Origin: Roseateles_E sp005503085
GTDB lineage: Bacteria > Pseudomonadota > Gammaproteobacteria > Burkholderiales > Burkholderiaceae_C
Length of the DNA: 41,961 bases
Assembly (NCBI RefSeq): GCF_028462495.1
Contig: NZ_JAQOWX010000041.1
Location: 1 to 41,961, forward strand
Direction of reading: 5' to 3'
Made by a program: the position numbers and the translations under genes. Shown here piece after piece: positions 1-6,983 of the stretch. Each line of letters starts with the position of its first letter. Within the stretch, counting starts at the first letter, position 1. The notes beneath the pieces are model-generated. The model searched no databases. It was not told the origin of the DNA and saw only the letters and a program-made list of their open reading frames with translations.

Positions 1-1
1 T

Positions 2-610
2 ATGCCGATCACTGACAGCTTCGACACCAACGACTACTCGGTGCCGCACACCCATGTTCAGCGCACGCTGACGGTGCTGGCCGACGAGCATTGGGTGCGC
101 GTGCTCGACGGTGTCACCGAGCTGGCCCGCCACCAGCGCTGCTGGGACAGCCACGCCCAGATCGAGGATCACGCCCATATCGAGCGCCTGCACGCAGCCA
201 AGCATGCGGCGCGTGGTCACCGGGCCTGCGATGGCTTGGCCCAGGCCGCCCCGGCCAGCGCGGTCTTGCTGCGGCGTGCCGGCGAGCGCGGCGAGAACCT
301 GGGTTCGATCACTGCGGCGTTGATGCGCCTGCTGCAGCGCTGGGGCGCCAGCGCCCTGCAGACGGCCATCATCGAGGCCCTCGAGCGCGACGTTGCGCAC
401 CCCAACGCCGTGCGCGCAGCGCTAGAGCGCGCCCGGGTGATCAGCGGCGAGCCGCCGCCGGTGGCCCTGGTGTTGCCCGAGCACGTGGCCAAGCGCGACG
501 CGCCGGTGCGCACCCATGACCTGCGCTCCTATGACCGGCAGATCGACGAGCAGATCGACAAGCAGATCGACCGACAGCCCACCACCGCACCGGAGGAATC
601 CGATGAATAG
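2..610 (+). CDS. istA: IS21-family transposase IstA, C-terminal part
   Basis: This reading frame is open at the left window edge, so only about the last 202 residues of a normally about 500-residue protein are visible. IstA is the DDE-type transposase that cuts and joins the ends of IS21 elements. The visible part resembles the Mu-type C-terminal region of IstA: a beta-rich start (PHTHVQRTLTVLADEHWVRV), then WDSHAQIEDHAHIERL and an alpha-helical segment rich in Ala, Arg and Glu. The catalytic core lies upstream of the window. The tail is hydrophilic with a repeated RQIDEQIDKQID run. The stop codon overlaps the start of istB by eight bases, the usual coupled arrangement in this family. The true start is not visible; the ATG at position 2 is simply internal. 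Confidence 0.85.
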   Translation: MPITDSFDTNDYSVPHTHVQRTLTVLADEHWVRVLDGVTELARHQRCWDSHAQIEDHAHIERLHAAKHAARGHRACDGLAQAAPASAVLLRRAGERGENLGSITAALMRLLQRWGASALQTAIIEALERDVAHPNAVRAALERARVISGEPPPVALVLPEHVAKRDAPVRTHDLRSYDRQIDEQIDKQIDRQPTTAPEESDE

Positions 611-1415
611 CCTCACGACACCACAGGCCGCTCTGCGTGAGCAAGCCGCCTCGTTGCGCCTGCATGGCCTGCTTGAACACTGGGGCGAGGTGATGGCTCA
701 GCCCGAGCAAGCCAGTTGGGTGGCGCAGATGCTTGCCTGGGAGGCCGCCGAGCGCAGCCGCCGCAGCCTGGAGCGGCGGCTGCGCGACGCCCACATCGGC
801 CGCTTCAAGCCGCTGGTCGACTTCGACTGGGCCTGGCCCAAGAGCATCGACCGCAGTGCCGTCGAAGAGCTGATGACCCTGGCCTTCGTCAAGGACGCCA
901 GCAACGTCGTCCTGGTCGGCCCCAACGGGGTGGGCAAGACCATGTGCGCGTGCAACATCGGCTACCAGGCGGTGCTGGCCGGCTACACGGCGCTGTTCAC
1001 CACGGCCGGGCAGCTGCTGGGCGAACTGGCCGCCATCGACAGCGACTCGGGTCTGCGCCGCAAGCTGCGCCACTACGCCGCCCCAGACGTGTTGCTCATC
1101 GACGAGGTGGGCTACCTGTCGTACTCGAATCGGCACGCGGACCTGCTGTTCGAGCTGGTCAGTCGGCGCTACCAATGCAAGAGTACGGTGGTGACTACGA
1201 ACCGAGCCTTCGTCGACTGGGGCGAGGTCTTCCCCAATGCCGCCTGCGTGGTCTCGTTGATCGACCGCTTGATGCACCGTGCCGAAGTGGTGCGCATCGA
1301 CGGCCAGTCCTACCGCGCCAAAGAAGCCCAGGAGCGCGAGGCACAGCGCCTGGCCGAGCGGGCAGCCAAGTCCGCCAAGGCCAGCACCGCGCGATCACCC
1401 AAGCACCGCTCATGA
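603..1415 (+). CDS. istB: IS21-family helper ATPase IstB
   Basis: IstB is a DnaC/DnaA-like AAA+ ATPase that assembles on target DNA and stimulates IstA-mediated transposition. The 270-residue product has the normal length. Walker A is GPNGVGKT at about residues 105-112, and Walker B is VLLIDEVGYL at about 163-172. A conserved TTNRAF sensor-type motif follows, then DRLMHR near the C-terminus. The N-terminal segment (LREQAASLRLHGLLEHW) matches the IstB N-terminal domain. The start at 603 is preceded by GGAGGAAT, a good ribosome-binding site, and overlaps the end of istA. A longer frame to 516 has no such site. The gene looks intact. Confidence 0.95.
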   Translation: MNSLTTPQAALREQAASLRLHGLLEHWGEVMAQPEQASWVAQMLAWEAAERSRRSLERRLRDAHIGRFKPLVDFDWAWPKSIDRSAVEELMTLAFVKDASNVVLVGPNGVGKTMCACNIGYQAVLAGYTALFTTAGQLLGELAAIDSDSGLRRKLRHYAAPDVLLIDEVGYLSYSNRHADLLFELVSRRYQCKSTVVTTNRAFVDWGEVFPNAACVVSLIDRLMHRAEVVRIDGQSYRAKEAQEREAQRLAERAAKSAKASTARSPKHRS

Positions 1416-1624
1416 GCAGACGTTCGCCATCATCCACAGTGGTCTCTGGGATGGTGGTGCCAGCCCACTGGACGCCCGAGCAGGCACTCGCGGTCGCCGA
1501 ATGCCTGCAGGCCATGCGCGAGGCGCTGTGGCTGCTCTACGGCCCGCAGATGCAGCAGGCCTGGCGCGAGCAAGTCATGCCCACAGGCTCGCCGCCCGAG
1601 TTCGATCCTGGCGCACCGTTCTGA
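1412..1624 (+). CDS. small third ORF of the IS21-like element
   Basis: A 70-residue ORF starts with an ATG that overlaps the istB stop codon by four bases (ATGA), so it is probably translated by coupling. The product (MSRRSPSSTVV...FDPGAPF) has a central amphipathic helix, ALAVAECLQAMREALWLLYG, and no motif I recognise. Small ORFs in this position occur in some IS21-family elements of beta-proteobacteria, from memory. Its role is unknown. It may be an accessory factor of transposition, but I see no direct evidence for that. Confidence 0.6.
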   Translation: MSRRSPSSTVVSGMVVPAHWTPEQALAVAECLQAMREALWLLYGPQMQQAWREQVMPTGSPPEFDPGAPF

Positions 1625-1693
1625 GCGCTGCCGCGGCGCTGGTCGGCAGCATCGGTCGCCCCAAACCCAACATCTGCATATGCGACCAGTGAC

Positions 1694-2695
1694 ATGCTGG
1701 CGTCTGCGATCAAATCCGACTCCTCACCAGCGTATAGAGTCGGATTTACACCAGCGGCAACACCCGGCAACCGCATCGTCAATGTGGCACCGCAGCCGCG
1801 CTTGAATGTCTTGTTGCACCGCCAGGCTGCGGTGATCCGTCGGCGCATCGAGGCCACCGTGACCCGGCGGGCACCGCAGGTCATGGTCAAGGTCACCGGT
1901 GGTGGCCGTGGCATGGGCGCCATCGCGGCCCACTTCCGCTACATCAGCAAGAACGGGCAGCTGACCTTTGAGGACGACCGAGGTATGGTCCAGCAGGGCA
2001 AGGAAGCGCTGCACGACCTGGCCGAGCAATGGCGCTTGGGCGGCTCGCTGATCGAGGAGACCAGCCCTCGGCGGGAAGCCTTCAACCTGATGCTGTCGAT
2101 GCCACGTGGCACCAATGCGCAGATCGTCCTGATGGCCGCGCGGGAGTTCGCGCAGACCGAGCTGAAGGACCACTTCTATGTGATGGTGCTGCATGAGCAC
2201 CAGGGGAACCCGCATGTGCATCTGAGCGTGCGTGCTGAGTCCATGAGCGGCAGGCGTTTGAATCCGCGCAAGGCGGATCTGCAGCGCTGGCGCGAGACTT
2301 TCGCGGAGCGGCTGCGCGGCTATGGGGTTGAGGCCGAAGCGACGCGCCAGGCCACCCGAGGGGCAGTGCGCCGCTACGACAACCTGTGGCAGCGCAAGGC
2401 CCGGGAGGACGGCCGCCTGCGCAAAGCCTCGGAGCCGACGAAATCGGGCAAGGCTTACCAGCGCAGCCGAGTCGGTGCATTGGAGGCCTGGGCTCACATT
2501 GTGGCTGCGCTCAGGGCATCGGATCAGCCTGACGACCGCGAATTGGCGCAGCGCATCAGCAGTTTCGTCGCGGAATCCGCCTTCGCGAAAGAGCACGGCC
2601 AGCAACTGCGGCGCGAGGTACTGGAGCGGTCAGGGCCGTCTCATGCTGAGCCGATCCATTCCAAAGGCCGGCAAGGCCGAGAGATTGAGAGGTGA
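1694..2695 (+). CDS. MOBP-type relaxase, 5' end replaced by IS21
   Basis: The 333-residue frame encodes a relaxase, the enzyme that nicks oriT and covalently carries the transferred strand during conjugation. Motif I is probably AAHFRYISKNG, with Tyr83 as candidate nicking tyrosine, by analogy with the KYI motif of RP4 TraI. Motif III is HEHQGNPHVHL (His167, His169, His174, His176), the metal-binding histidine cluster. Downstream RLNPRKADLQRWRETFAE is typical of relaxases of Burkholderiales integrative elements. Homology begins only around 1760; the first about 20 codons come from the insertion sequence end. Homologues, as I remember them, have a longer N-terminus, so the native start is lost, but the catalytic core appears complete. 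No good ribosome-binding site precedes 1694. The gene may be silent or driven from the IS. Confidence 0.8.
   Translation: MLASAIKSDSSPAYRVGFTPAATPGNRIVNVAPQPRLNVLLHRQAAVIRRRIEATVTRRAPQVMVKVTGGGRGMGAIAAHFRYISKNGQLTFEDDRGMVQQGKEALHDLAEQWRLGGSLIEETSPRREAFNLMLSMPRGTNAQIVLMAAREFAQTELKDHFYVMVLHEHQGNPHVHLSVRAESMSGRRLNPRKADLQRWRETFAERLRGYGVEAEATRQATRGAVRRYDNLWQRKAREDGRLRKASEPTKSGKAYQRSRVGALEAWAHIVAALRASDQPDDRELAQRISSFVAESAFAKEHGQQLRREVLERSGPSHAEPIHSKGRQGREIER
1712..1747. repeat. 11-bp perfect inverted repeat at the IS21/relaxase junction
   Basis: AAATCCGACTC (1712-1722) is repeated in inverse as GAGTCGGATTT (1737-1747) with a 14-base loop. It lies at the junction between the IS element and the relaxase homology. 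No T-run follows, so it is a poor terminator. It may belong to the end of the insertion sequence. It is also translated within the current reading frame of the relaxase gene. Confidence 0.6.
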
Positions 2696-3072
2696 GCGCC
2701 ATGCAGCGACCTGGACTACACGCAACCGACATCGATAACGGAACTGAGACCGCTGCCTGTGACTCGCGATCCTGGCAGGCGACGGAAGCAGGCGCTCAGG
2801 CTCTTGCGCGGCTGCTCAGGTTGGCCGAGGAGCGCGACTCAGGTCAAATCGCCCGTGTCGCACGCTTCCTGGCTGCGACATACAACGGGCAGGTCTTTGC
2901 GCTGGATCCCTTCGAGCTCCGCGCCGTTGACATCGCCATCAGTGACGACATGCTGTCTTGTCTGGATGCGCTGAGATGGGGCCGGGCCGACCTGTACGCG
3001 CTGGTCCCGGATGGAGATGCCCGGGTGCAAGGGGTGATCGAGCGCTGGGGCCTTTGCTGGCCGGACGACTGA
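2692..3072 (+). CDS. DUF7673-like small protein of mobile elements
   Basis: A 126-residue frame starts with GTG at 2692, overlapping the relaxase stop (GTGA). An ATG at 2701 in the same frame is an alternative. After a variable N-terminus the core reads AQALARLLRLAEERDSGQ...VARFLAATYNG...FELRAVDIAISDDMLSCLDAL. I recognise this as the DUF7673 type, small proteins of unknown function common beside relaxase genes and in integrative elements. It is acidic to neutral with no signal peptide or membrane segment. The coupling suggests co-expression with the relaxase. No biochemical function can be given. Family assignment is from memory of the conserved 'D-ADDML' core. Confidence 0.7.
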   Translation: MSAMQRPGLHATDIDNGTETAACDSRSWQATEAGAQALARLLRLAEERDSGQIARVARFLAATYNGQVFALDPFELRAVDIAISDDMLSCLDALRWGRADLYALVPDGDARVQGVIERWGLCWPDD

Positions 3073-3240
3073 ATGCCGGGCTCTGGCGATCAGGGGAAAT
3101 GGAAGCGCGGGCAGTGCATGGGCATGAAGTGCCTGACCCGTGGCGCCTTTGCAGCGGTTGCCGTCGGCGACCGCAGCCAGCCGCACTCACGCTACCAGGC
3201 ATCAAGCAGTCGTCGGGTCCGGCGATGGCCGATCGCTTGA
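3073..3240 (+). CDS. possible 55-residue ORF downstream of the DUF7673 gene
   Basis: An ATG directly follows the stop of the preceding gene and opens a 55-codon frame (MPGSGDQGKWKRGQCMGMK...RWPIA). It is basic and has no recognisable domain. The immediate juxtaposition (TGAATG) would allow translational coupling. Length and composition give no independent support, so this may be chance. The following 100 bases (3241-3341) up to the convergent TIR gene hold nothing I can identify. Confidence 0.25.
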   Translation: MPGSGDQGKWKRGQCMGMKCLTRGAFAAVAVGDRSQPHSRYQASSSRRVRRWPIA

Positions 3241-3341
3241 ATGGCATCACTACAAGGTGTTCTGCCGTAGAACTGACCATAGGCTTCTTCAAACGTCGTA
3301 GATCAAGAAGGGAGTCACCTCAGCGCGAACCAGCTTTCGCC

Positions 3342-4520
3342 TCAAGCGGACTGGTCGCCTCCATACCCTCCGCCACCAAAACGACCACCTCGACCACCTC
3401 GACCACCGCCATAGCCTCTCCCACCTCCGCCGAAACCACCGCCCCCTCCGGAGCGGAAGCTGCCCGGGAGATCTTCACGCGGACGGGCTTCGTTGACGAC
3501 CATTGTTCGACCTTCAAGTGGCTGGCCGTTTGTCGCGTCGAGCACGTCTTGCAGAGTGGTATTTGGGCTAATTTCCACAAAACCGAATCCCTTGGAACGA
3601 CCCGTGTCCCGATCCATCATTACCTTTGCAGAACTCACGCTGCCAAGAGAAGAAAAGACCTTTTGCAGTGCGTCATCGCGTACGCTATAGGAAAGATTTC
3701 CGACATATAGCTTCACGCTGCGACGACTTGATGGGGCTGCATGTGACACGGAGATGGCATCGGCTCCCGGACTTGGAGTTCCATCAGGTGCGCCACTTTC
3801 TGAACGAAGCCTCACTGAGGCAACTGAAAATCCAGCCAGGTGAGCCAGTTTCCCCTGTTGAAAGAGCGCTAGCAGAAGCTCGTATGACTTGCTATCTGCA
3901 GTGAGTGTTAGAACTATTGAGCCAGATTCGACCTTAACAATAGTTAGACGGGTGTCGCCAGTGACTTCTCGGAGATGCTCAGTCAACGCTTGAAGGAAAG
4001 GCAAATCGGCCTCTCCGATTTTCGCCGAGATGACAATTTGAAACACGACTGGGCGGCTCTGCACGGTTGCATCCGGGCCGGGTGGTCGGCCCTGAATGCC
4101 GCAAACAAGCTGATTTAGCGCCCATTCATCAGACAAGCCGCCGCGCAGGTCAACCATATGAAGTCGTTTCAGAAACAATGGAAGCGCATCTATATCGTTT
4201 CCGTTTGCACCTGGCAGCAAAACCGGGATAACACCACCTTTTTTGCCTGCGACCTTTCGCTCCAGGGCGACGCGCATCTCGACATTCTGCCAAGGTCCCA
4301 GTCCACCGGGACCGATCGCGACGACGCATGATTTACTGTTGCTCAAGGCGGCCTCTAGTTCTTCCTGCCATGGTTCCCCTGGAGTGAGGTGCCAACGGTC
4401 CAGGAAGGTGCGTATTGGGGCGCGAGACTGAAGAGCATGAGCAAGGTCCTCCACCACAGCCTTATCTCGTGAACTGTGGCTCATAAAGGCGTCATACTGA
4501 TTTGACTGTGTTTTCAGCAT
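3342..4520 (-). CDS. TIR / alpha-beta domain / RRM / Gly-Arg-rich fusion protein
   Basis: A single uninterrupted 392-codon frame joins parts rarely seen together. Residues 8-140 are a TIR domain: YDAFMSHSSRDKAVVE at the start, DRWHLTPGEPWQEELEAAL, then PGGLGPWQNVEMRVAL, where Glu81 sits at the position of the NADase glutamate of SARM1-like TIRs. Residues about 158-240 show a beta-alpha-beta-beta-alpha-beta pattern (FQIVIS ... VESGSIVLTLTAD ... FSVASVRL), resembling the TRADD-N/effector-associated class found with bacterial TIR and NLR proteins. Residues 268-348 are an RRM with RNP2 LYVGNL and RNP1 KGFGFVEI. Residues 356-392 are Gly/Arg-rich. GGAGGAA nine bases before the ATG supports the start. 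The gene stands alone, leftward, convergent with the relaxase genes. Likely an RNA-responsive NAD-consuming effector (defence); the function is inferred. Confidence 0.85.
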   Translation of the reverse strand: MLKTQSNQYDAFMSHSSRDKAVVEDLAHALQSRAPIRTFLDRWHLTPGEPWQEELEAALSNSKSCVVAIGPGGLGPWQNVEMRVALERKVAGKKGGVIPVLLPGANGNDIDALPLFLKRLHMVDLRGGLSDEWALNQLVCGIQGRPPGPDATVQSRPVVFQIVISAKIGEADLPFLQALTEHLREVTGDTRLTIVKVESGSIVLTLTADSKSYELLLALFQQGKLAHLAGFSVASVRLRSESGAPDGTPSPGADAISVSHAAPSSRRSVKLYVGNLSYSVRDDALQKVFSSLGSVSSAKVMMDRDTGRSKGFGFVEISPNTTLQDVLDATNGQPLEGRTMVVNEARPREDLPGSFRSGGGGGFGGGGRGYGGGRGGRGGRFGGGGYGGDQSA

Positions 4521-5367
4521 TCGAAATTCCTCCGATACTTTGCGATCAAACTTTTTATTTAGTAATCATTGACTCAGCGCTAGGCGTAAGAAGCTGCGTT
4601 GGCAGCGGCCCTGCCCTGACGACTTGCGTTCAAGCTGCCGAGAAGCAAGAACTTGTCGCAGTCGCTATCTATCCAATCCGGCAAAACCACGTTCGCTCCA
4701 ACTCTTTGCCTTTGCTTGGCCAGATAACATGCCTCACGGGCTGCTGGCAATTCATGTTGCTTGACTTGGATCTTGCCAGGGCGACCGGCTATGAGTCCTG
4801 GGACCTGCCCTGATCCTTCAGTAAGCTCATCGATCAGCATCGTCCACGATGATTGTCAATTTCGGCGTTCAAACCCTCGCCTTTAGGCGAGCGGAAAGTC
4901 TATGAAGTCGCGCCGTGCAAAGATGCGAGTCTACGAGGCCCAGCCCATCCGTACCGCGTCTCAGCACGCAGTCTCGCTCTTGTCAAAGAGGCGGAAAGTC
5001 GTGCCGCCAAGGCACACTCGCGACATTGGGGCACGAAACCAATCGTTAAGGTCGCCCATCAGCAAACGCGGCGATGTCTATATGCGTACTTTGCTGATTC
5101 ATGACGCGAGGGCGATCGTGCGAACCGACCAATCAACAACTTGGCCGTGGTTCATTCGGGTGAACACGTTCCGCACATAGTCAGCCGGACTCCGATTGAC
5201 CGCTTGTTGCTGCGGAGCTGGTGCTCGCCACCCGTCGGTGAAGGTCTCTGATCAGCCTGAAACGGGCATCCGAGTAGTTGGCCGCCTCCCGGGCGCGGCA
5301 GAAATTTCAAATCTGTCATGGCAAGGTGCAGCCGGCAACGCTGGCAGTTGCCCTTGTACTAGCCGAC
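4521..5367. other. about 850 bp without a convincing gene
   Basis: This stretch between the TIR-RRM gene and the XRE gene is lower in GC than most of the window. Frames on both strands (for example 4580-4840 minus, 86 codons; 4853-5104 plus, 83 codons) have no ribosome-binding site or recognisable motif, and their amino-acid composition is not protein-like. The promoter of the TIR-RRM gene must lie in the first 100 bases; I see no clear -35/-10 pair there. Parts may be remnants of older mobile DNA. Confidence 0.5.
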
Positions 5368-5628
5368 CTATTTGACGCTGCGCAATCGATCAAAGAGATC
5401 GAACACGCTCAGGCCCAAACCGTTCGCGATGACTTCAATGGCATTGATCGTCGGATTCGCTTGGCCGGTCTCTACTCGGCTCAAGTACGTTTGATAGAAG
5501 CCGCATCGTTCAGCGAACTCGACTTGGGTAAGGCCCGCCTCAGTACGAAGCTCTCGCACACACTTTCCGAATCGTTTTGCTAGGCCGTTGCTCACCCATG
5601 CTACTGTCAGTGCTATGCTCCAATTCAC
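5368..5628 (-). CDS. XRE-family helix-turn-helix repressor
   Basis: The product is a small one-domain DNA-binding protein. The helix-turn-helix covers FGKCVRELRTEAGLTQVEFA ... YQTYLSRVETGQANPTINAIEVIANGL, the classic Cro/C1 (HTH_3) arrangement, and ends at LSVFDLFDRL. The annotated frame starts with GTG at 5628 (86 residues). A second GTG at 5595 (75 residues, beginning VSNGLAKRFG) fits the usual family length better, since the first 11 residues are not conserved-looking. It lies divergent to the transposase-like/sigma/anti-sigma operon with a short shared intergenic region. It therefore probably represses that operon and itself. Small XRE regulators of this kind are common in mobile elements and defence loci. 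Confidence 0.85.
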   Translation of the reverse strand: MNWSIALTVAWVSNGLAKRFGKCVRELRTEAGLTQVEFAERCGFYQTYLSRVETGQANPTINAIEVIANGLGLSVFDLFDRLRSVK

Positions 5629-5690
5629 ATAAACACTAATTCATATAATTGACTTGACGCCTTCATCCCTCTCGGTTTTCAGGAGCATGC
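5621..5690 (+). promoter_or_regulatory. promoter and candidate XRE operator of the three-gene operon
   Basis: A perfect -10 hexamer TATAAT lies at 5644-5649; a weak -35 (CAATTC) is 17 bases upstream. Two near-identical direct repeats, AATTCACATAA (5622-5632) and AATTCATATAA (5638-5648), 16 bp apart, overlap this promoter and the 5' end of the divergent XRE gene. They are plausible repressor-binding sites. AGGAG at 5681-5685 is the ribosome-binding site for the ATG at 5692. Confidence 0.45.
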
Positions 5691-5691
5691 G

Positions 5692-6480
5692 ATGACGAAG
5701 AACCTGACCAGCGTCGACTCACATGCGCCAATGGCGCTCTGTTGGCACTACTTCAGCGGACACTTTGGAGAGCAGCAGTCACAGGTAGTGTCGGCGAATG
5801 GGACCATGCACGAGCTGACTGTGAGCTGGGCGGTTGGCACGCTTGCGGACGGCGACTGGGAAGTGCTGGGCGCGTGGCCTGGAGTCGCTGTAGGCCGTGC
5901 GGTCTGGCAGGGCGTCTGGAAGGACCTTGATAGTCGGGGCGTCGACAAGATTTCGCTGGTGTGTGCGTCGGACCCTGATGCTCGGACCATGTGCCCGGGG
6001 ATCAAGGTGCTACCGCCGTTCCCTCGGGTGTTCGACCAGATGTTCGTGCCGGCCATTTCCAGCGTCAGTGTTCTTCGCGCCGAAGTACGGCGTGCAGTCC
6101 GTAAGGCATCGGGCTTTCGTGCGGCGCGTCTCGCGCTGGAACGCCTGCTGGCTGTTTCAGGGGCGGGCACGTCGACCGTGTTGTCGCCGAACTGGCCCGA
6201 GGCGCTCGAGCAATTTCGACCGTTCTATGCGCTTCGCCCCCATCGCCGGGCCTTGGTGCGTGCGGGCGATGAGTACCTGGAGCAACTGGGTCATGGCCTG
6301 CGCCGGGCTGTGGCTCGCCATGGTCCCTTTGCTGATCTCGCGTCTGCGGTGTCGTTCGTCGCCCAGACCCTGTCTCGGGAAGAGCAGCGGCTCAAGTTCT
6401 CCAAGCTGTCGAAGGTGGTGCGGCCTCGGTTGCGCCTTGTCGGTTCTAGTTCGGCCGGCTTTGTGGAGCCCGGCCTTTGA
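5692..6480 (+). CDS. IS256/Mutator transposase-derived protein, probably inactive as transposase
   Basis: The 262-residue product is not a normal transposase but follows the layout of the C-terminal two thirds of IS256-type enzymes. DWEVLGAWPGVAVGRAVWQGVWKDLDSRGVDKISLVCASDPDA matches the 'REVLG...W...L..RG...I..V..D' block. WPEALEQFRPFYALRPHRRALVRA...EYLEQLGHGLRRAVARHGPFADLASAVSFVAQTL matches the 'W..F..F...P..R..IYTTN.IE.LN..LR+.....G.FP...A' block. The N-terminal DNA-binding region is missing, the first catalytic Asp is not evident, and the usual 'TTN' signature is replaced. The start at 5692 has a good AGGAG. It is the first gene of an operon with a sigma and an anti-sigma factor 17 bp downstream. 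A domesticated regulatory DNA-binding role is my inference; it could also be plain decay with a coincidentally open frame. Confidence 0.6.
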   Translation: MTKNLTSVDSHAPMALCWHYFSGHFGEQQSQVVSANGTMHELTVSWAVGTLADGDWEVLGAWPGVAVGRAVWQGVWKDLDSRGVDKISLVCASDPDARTMCPGIKVLPPFPRVFDQMFVPAISSVSVLRAEVRRAVRKASGFRAARLALERLLAVSGAGTSTVLSPNWPEALEQFRPFYALRPHRRALVRAGDEYLEQLGHGLRRAVARHGPFADLASAVSFVAQTLSREEQRLKFSKLSKVVRPRLRLVGSSSAGFVEPGL

Positions 6481-6497
6481 CCCTGGGAGGGTTCACC

Positions 6498-6983
6498 ATG
6501 AAGAAGCATCTACCCCCGGTCTTCGCACGCGTCCGAAACGCCCTGCGGCGGCGCGGCAGTTCGACTCAGGATGCCGAAGACATCGTCCAGGAAGCCTGGG
6601 TGCGGCTGGCCCGCTACGAGCGTGAGCAGGTCGTCGTGAATTCGGATGCCTTCCTGATGCAGACCGCTCTGAACCTGGCGATCGATGAGCACCGGGGCCG
6701 AGTCACCCACGGCGAGCAGGTGGTGCTCGAAGAGGTGATCCTGGTCGATGACTCGCCGCCTGTCGAGGCCGTGGTGCTGGGGCGTGAACGCCTGGCGCGG
6801 CTGCACTATTGCTTGGGGCGGCTGACCGAGAGGAGTCGGGACATCTTCCTGGCCCACCGCCTGGACGGGCTGACCTACCGGGAGATCGCTGATCAGCACG
6901 GCTTGAGCATCAGCACGGTGGAGAAGCACATCGCCAAGGCTACGATGCAGCTCATCACCGGGATGCAGGACTGGCGAACGTGA
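6498..6983 (+). CDS. ECF sigma factor, FecI type
   Basis: This 161-residue protein is an extracytoplasmic-function sigma-70 factor that would direct RNA polymerase to a small regulon. Region 2 is seen in QDAEDIVQEAWVRLARYE ... DAFLMQTALNLAIDEHR (about residues 25-65). Region 4 with its helix-turn-helix is LTYREIADQHGLSISTVEKHIAKATMQL (about 120-150). The linker between them is short, as in FecI-like factors. The ATG at 6498 has GGGAGG eight bases upstream; an in-frame TTG at 6477 would overlap the preceding gene and is less likely. The stop overlaps the anti-sigma start (GTGA). Unusually, the gene follows a transposase-derived gene, and no TonB-dependent receptor gene is nearby. Confidence 0.9.
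   Translation: MKKHLPPVFARVRNALRRRGSSTQDAEDIVQEAWVRLARYEREQVVVNSDAFLMQTALNLAIDEHRGRVTHGEQVVLEEVILVDDSPPVEAVVLGRERLARLHYCLGRLTERSRDIFLAHRLDGLTYREIADQHGLSISTVEKHIAKATMQLITGMQDWRT

Larger units (their letters stand above)
1..1750 (+). mobile_element. IS21-family insertion sequence, right part only
   Basis: The window starts inside an IS21-type element: the C-terminus of IstA, an overlapping IstB ATPase gene and a small third ORF follow one another on the plus strand. IS21 elements encode a DDE transposase and an AAA+ helper in this order. The right end cannot be fixed exactly. It should lie between the end of the small ORF (1624) and the point where relaxase homology begins (about 1760). The stretch 1681-1747 holds short repeated words (tgcgaccag / tgcgatcaa) and an 11-bp inverted repeat, which would suit the multiple terminal repeats of this family. 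I could not identify the left end, which is outside the window, or a target duplication. Confidence 0.85.

Noticed and set aside
4580..4840. 86-codon minus-strand ORF between the TIR-RRM and XRE genes
   Set aside because: No ribosome-binding site, no motif, and amino-acid composition not typical of a conserved protein; kept only as part of the unexplained stretch.
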